From Flammeovirgaceae bacterium BBD 1991-12 (GTDB taxonomy: Bacteria > Bacteroidota > Bacteroidia > Cytophagales > Cyclobacteriaceae): a stretch of 35,956 nt of DNA. The notes beneath the pieces were generated by a model, which saw nothing but the letters and a program-made list of their open reading frames with translations, was not told where the DNA came from and did no database searches. This document shows positions 33,401 through 35,956 of the stretch, piece by piece (the stretch's first letter is position 1; every line of letters begins with the position of its first letter). Location of the stretch: assembly GCA_001657315.1 (NCBI GenBank), contig LYSV01000061.1, forward strand, positions 1-35,956, given 5' to 3'. A program made the position numbers and the translations under genes.

Positions 33401-33558
33401 ACATCAGTAATGCCGCCATTCTGGGTGCCTTTTTCAATTACAGTGACCCCTGGCAGAGGCTCCCCGTTCTCATCGTTTACAACTCCATTGACCACAGTTT
33501 GTGCCATGGAGTAGCATGAAATGGCAATAAAAAACAGTAGTAAGTTAAAGTGCTTCAT
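30454..33558 (-). CDS. SusC/RagA family TonB-dependent transporter (pair 2)
   Basis: 1034 residues. Signal peptide (MKHFNLLLFFIAISCYSMAQ), then a carboxypeptidase-D-like regulatory domain (about 22-95: VNGVVNDENGEPLPGVTV, then DGNYRI). A TonB-box-like segment TEVVVVGYG follows (about 98-107), then a plug domain (about 115-225, with PLILVDGVEI and GVIIITTKRG). The remaining residues form the outer membrane barrel, ending in VRASF. This is the canonical layout. It is the first gene of the PUL operon and is preceded by a 484-bp intergenic region that should hold the promoter controlled by the hybrid sensor regulator at 18559-22614. Confidence 0.95.
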   Translation of the reverse strand: MKHFNLLLFFIAISCYSMAQTVVNGVVNDENGEPLPGVTVIEKGTQNGGITDVDGNYRIKADPNATLIFSFVGYTTEEIPVNARSRIDLSMTLSIISLTEVVVVGYGEQKKESVLSAIDQIKSEDIQKVGSPNLANALSGISPGLNVVIESGQPGIEDGQIFIRGNADPLILVDGVEIVGGFANIDTRDVENISILKDGAATAVYGIRGANGVIIITTKRGQTGRPKITLTSEYTIKTPTTTPEVLGAFDAQSALNVGILNDQAYNAGYSSEADLAHWRDGDLPYLYPDTDWFDLMVKKSVASHNHNVGLRGGNKFVKYFASVGFLEEGDIVKTAKFYNYDPEFDFKRYSFRANLDFKLTKTTTLKTSVHSRFEDRSQPRIQGNNPLNLPRIFGGLYSAAPGGVVPLYPAEVMEEYPDELYPGLAEPRFGAGSNLFADINNQGVVRRYKTVFTTDFELRQKLDFLVKGLTLIGKYNFITDYRSSESTTWNGVLHPRIDTYILERDGSWFSFEGRNYARPIEHNLNSESLNSNQENTYFRGQLIYKNEFGDHNVTGMALFSRLKRTIATSFPSFNEDWVGRATYNYDYRYFAEVSGSYNGDETFARGERFQFFPSFAVGYNPANEKFVKDNLPFLSNFKIRYSFGQTGQKTGLRVSRNPDQFARWQYLSFYDYLGGRERTRYYFGEDFDIPLSVIGEDQIGNTTLSWAIVTKQNFGVEFGLLDDKITGNVEFFDDRREDLIRRPSAAVPSYVGSIAQLPFANLDESKSHGWELEVTYRNTLPGGFKYSIGGFYGFNENRVVTSVADGAGTPEYARASGKPRGVTPLLQADGYFQNIDEVVNYPEFAGNPGLGDYRYIDYNANGTVIGNENEDQVRFDLPNSPRNSYTFRFSVSYKGVSVNAAFNGVFGHEGLIRENLAYALPGGEAAGRPEQLNYWTPDNPNAAYPALHAENNPNLFAPHTARVIDLDYFKLRSLNVSYDFNMDKVRNISNLTLYANGNNVFAISEIDFGDPEGNSAGSLYPIVRRINFGVRASF

Positions 33559-34042
33559 ATAGTACAGTTTTATTTGAATTTATTGCTCGGACCTGTCGAA
33601 ATAGTTGATGATCACAATATTCCGACCTGGCACTGATCGAAATTTCATATAATTCCATTTCTCTACGAATGGGTAAATTCACTTTACACACGGGGTAATC
33701 TCGTAATGCAACGTTCAGAGCCGCTCACAACGCCACAGGGCTGTTATTCCTGTACTTTTGGCATTTAACTACTCATGTTGCTGTCAGATGAATCTGTATA
33801 TGAGCTGAATTGGGTGGTCAATCCTGAAGTTTTCCGTAGGCTGCCTGAAGAACTTCCTGGACTGGCTGAATAATGATCCAAGTTTAGCATTTGTTAATTC
33901 CTTCTAAGCTGGCGGATCGGATTGCATTTCTCTTTGCAAGTAGCTCGTCAACTTATGGCGATTTAATATCTGTTATCAGCTTTATTTTCTATATTTACGT
34001 AGTTTTTGTATTTTTTCTTCAAATAGAATATTGAAACAGGAA
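33559..34042. other. 484-bp divergent intergenic region with the PUL and defence promoters
   Basis: Lies between the minus-strand SusC gene and the plus-strand ATPase gene. A TATATTTAC sequence at 33990-33998 could be the -7 element (TAnnTTTG type) of the ATPase promoter; this is weak. A 32-codon plus-strand frame at 33775-33873 (starting MLLSDESVYELNWVV) reads like protein but has no recognisable family and no clear ribosome binding site. It may be a remnant. No repeat or tRNA was found at this junction between the PUL and the defence genes. Confidence 0.4.
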
Positions 34043-35326
34043 ATGCTTCTAGAATTTAAAGTCAAAAACTTCCGTTCAATTAAAGACTGGCAAAGCTTTT
34101 CTATGTTGGCGGAAAACAAAGTAAAGGAATTGAAAGAATCCATAATTGAAAGGTCTGGATACAGTTTCCTTCCTTCGGCAATTGTTTATGGACGCAATGC
34201 TTCTGGAAAAAGTAATTTATTAGAAGCTTTTAGAGCTTTTCAGTTCCTGGTTTTCCAGTCTGCGGAATTCAAAAACAGACAGAGAATTCCTCCTTATGAA
34301 CCATACCGATTATGCTCAAATAATACAAATGAACCAATAGAGTTATCAGTCTCCTTTCTAGGAGAAGATAACATTAGATATGTTTACTCTATAGGTTTTA
34401 CGGAGTTCGAAATTGAATACGAAAACCTTATTTTCTATCCAAAGTCTCAACCTGCAACTCTTTTTAACAGAGTCAAAAATCAAAAGACGGTTTATGGGGA
34501 ATATTTAATAGGCAGGAAAAAGGATATAGAAGATCTGTTGTATCCAAATCAATTATTTTTATCAAAAGTGGGTACAGAAAAAAACGAACAGCTTAAGATC
34601 CCCTTTGCTTTTTTTTCCGAACAAATGTTCGCTTCAACAATTCACGATACAGATTATGACAATGCTCTAATCCAGGTATTTACCAGTAAAATGGGAAGAA
34701 GCGATATTCCCTATTTTAAGGAGAACATCGATAAATTAATGAAGGTAGCGGACACTGGTATTGATAGAATAATCGTTCGGGAAGAGGAAATGGATGAATC
34801 TTTATTACCGGAAGATATGAATCCAGATGAAAAACGAGAATTAATAGAAAAATACAAATATAAAGTCAGGACGGTTCATAAGATTTTTGATAAAAACAAA
34901 GTTTCCGGAGAAGTGGAATTTAGGTTATTGGATGAGTCAACAGGTACAATCAAACTTTTGGCAGTTGGTGGTCTTATTCTCGAAGCTTTGTCTGATGGAA
35001 AAGTTTTGATAATAGATGAATTGGATAAAAGTCTTCACCCAAAGCTTACAAAGGCTTTGATTAACCTCTTTCATAACAAAAAAACAAATCCAAATAATGC
35101 GCAATTAATATTTGCCACGCATGATGTCTCATTGTTAAATAATGAATTATTTAGAAGGGATCAGGTTTGGTTTGCAGAAAAAGAATATGAAGGGTGTAGC
35201 CATTATTATTCCATCTCGGATATAGCAGGTGTCAGATCGAATATTCCATACGAAAAATGGTATATGTCTGGAAGGTTTGGTGCAATGCCTGTGATTAACG
35301 ATTACGAGCTAGACTTTCAATATTAA
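34043..35326 (+). CDS. AAA/ABC-type ATPase of an AbiL-like defence pair (AbiLi/RloA-like)
   Basis: 427 residues from the ATG at 34043. A TTG four codons upstream is also in frame, but the ATG has AGGAA just before it and begins the typical MLLEFKVKNFRSIK motif. Walker A GRNASGKS at 50-57 is followed by NLLEAF. The helical insertion (about 65-290) is typical of the AAA_15/AAA_21 group. A loose signature region surrounds LLAVGG, with Walker B VLIIDELD (321-328) and the His-loop LIFATHD (355-361). The C-terminal part (YEKWYMSGRFGAMP) matches the family end. The gene is coupled to an RloB gene by a one-base overlap. By analogy with AbiLi/AbiLii, the pair should act in abortive infection or phage sensing. 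The trigger is unknown. Confidence 0.85.
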   Translation: MLLEFKVKNFRSIKDWQSFSMLAENKVKELKESIIERSGYSFLPSAIVYGRNASGKSNLLEAFRAFQFLVFQSAEFKNRQRIPPYEPYRLCSNNTNEPIELSVSFLGEDNIRYVYSIGFTEFEIEYENLIFYPKSQPATLFNRVKNQKTVYGEYLIGRKKDIEDLLYPNQLFLSKVGTEKNEQLKIPFAFFSEQMFASTIHDTDYDNALIQVFTSKMGRSDIPYFKENIDKLMKVADTGIDRIIVREEEMDESLLPEDMNPDEKRELIEKYKYKVRTVHKIFDKNKVSGEVEFRLLDESTGTIKLLAVGGLILEALSDGKVLIIDELDKSLHPKLTKALINLFHNKKTNPNNAQLIFATHDVSLLNNELFRRDQVWFAEKEYEGCSHYYSISDIAGVRSNIPYEKWYMSGRFGAMPVINDYELDFQY

Positions 35327-35919
35327 TGGGAAAGGGACGTGGAAAACGAGATGTTAAAGTAAAATTCAACAAACACGGACTGATACTATGTGAAGGTGAG
35401 ACTGAAGAAAACTATTTCAAGGGACTTATAAGTCAGGAAAAATATCGCAGAAGGTTTGCTTCTATTAGTGTTGAAATTTTTAAACCAAAAGATCACTCGC
35501 CGACAGGACTGATCAAACATGCGAAAAAGTTGATAAAACAAGCAAAACAAGATCGAAATGACTATGACTTTGTTTGGGTAGTTTTTGATAGAGATGGGCA
35601 TCATGGAATTCCGGATGCATTTGAATGGGCCAGAACAAACAAGCCAGTTATTAAGGTAGCACTTACAAGTCCATGCTTTGAATTCTTTATATTGTTGCAT
35701 TTTGAAAAAACCTCACGTCCATTTGCGAAATGTGACGATGTAATTTCTCACATCAAAAAGTCTGGTTATATTCCTGGGTACGAAAAAGCCTCGAATTTAT
35801 TCAAGGTGCTGGAGAGCGTAAAAGAAGTTGGTCTGACCAATAGCAAATGGCTTAGGAAGCAAAATTGGCTATTTCGGTCTAATGGTGCCAGTGATTTCGG
35901 TGATATGGTGCCACTTTGA
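35326..35919 (+). CDS. RloB-family protein of an AbiL-like defence pair (AbiLii-like)
   Basis: 197 residues. The ATG shares its A with the TAA of the ATPase gene (TAATG), so translation is coupled. A Toprim-like fold is indicated by LILCEGETEENYF (19-31, with Glu24 and Glu26), VFDRDGH (87-92 region, Asp88 and Asp90) and SPCFEFFILLHF (115-126). These are the conserved blocks of the RloB domain, an OLD-type Toprim nuclease relative. The length (usual range roughly 190-230) and the ending FRSNGASDFGDM, which corresponds to the NPSTNV block of the family, suggest it is complete. It is likely the nuclease or effector of the system, controlled by the ATPase. Confidence 0.85.
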   Translation: MGKGRGKRDVKVKFNKHGLILCEGETEENYFKGLISQEKYRRRFASISVEIFKPKDHSPTGLIKHAKKLIKQAKQDRNDYDFVWVVFDRDGHHGIPDAFEWARTNKPVIKVALTSPCFEFFILLHFEKTSRPFAKCDDVISHIKKSGYIPGYEKASNLFKVLESVKEVGLTNSKWLRKQNWLFRSNGASDFGDMVPL

Positions 35920-35956
35920 GACAGGTGTAATTTGTCAATAATTTTTCAAAGTTCTT

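Noticed and set aside
33775-33873. 32-codon plus-strand ORF (MLLSDESVYELNWVV...)
   Set aside because: The translation looks protein-like, but it is very short, has no clear ribosome binding site and matches no family I know. It is mentioned only in the intergenic entry.

Overview
The window comes from a Bacteroidota genome, most likely a free-living or gliding polysaccharide degrader of the Cytophagales/Chitinophagales kind. The lineage is inferred from SusC/SusD pairs, a hybrid one-protein two-component sensor with an AraC output domain, a DUF1735-type lipoprotein and Bacteroidota-type double-glycine leader peptides. No rRNA, tRNA, CRISPR array or intact insertion sequence was found.

Three blocks are visible. 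(1) A polysaccharide utilisation locus (PUL) on the minus strand: tandem SusC-SusD-SusC-SusD (33558 down to 23826), a surface lipoprotein (23733-22801) and a hybrid sensor regulator (22614-18559). A GH2 lipoprotein glycosidase on the same strand (2614-140) probably belongs to the same locus but is separated from it by about 16 kb. A membrane protein gene begins just beyond it and runs off the left edge. (2) Between these parts (3393-18460) lies a visibly more A/T-rich peptide natural product island. (3) At the right edge (34043-35919, plus strand) is a two-gene AbiL-like phage defence system: an AAA/ABC-type ATPase and an RloB-family protein.

The island is the interesting part. One minus-strand operon encodes a C39 peptidase ABC exporter, an HlyD-type adaptor, a glycosyltransferase, a LanC-like protein and a sulfotransferase-glycosyltransferase fusion. 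A second minus-strand operon encodes another LanC-like protein, a C39-like/VKOR/thioredoxin fusion and a small HTH regulator, and leads into a double-glycine precursor peptide. In total there are three clear double-glycine precursors with 4, 6 and 8 core cysteines. A fourth, previously hidden Cys-rich ORF (12 cysteines in 54 residues) has its own GG at the same position. Each precursor is followed by a different small exported protein: one unknown, one LolA-like, one resembling a fragment of a TonB receptor plug, and one archaemetzincin-type metalloprotease. A nearly identical A/T-rich 20-bp motif lies upstream of the exporter operon and of the three clear precursors. A truncated second copy of the HTH gene lies before one precursor, which suggests the precursor modules arose by duplication.

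The gene set parallels glycocin clusters such as sublancin (precursor, C39 ABC exporter, glycosyltransferase, thiol oxidoreductases), with added LanC-like proteins and a sulfotransferase and with no dehydratase. My inference is a secreted family of disulfide-rich, probably glycosylated and perhaps sulfated peptides. None of the modifications can be proven from sequence alone.
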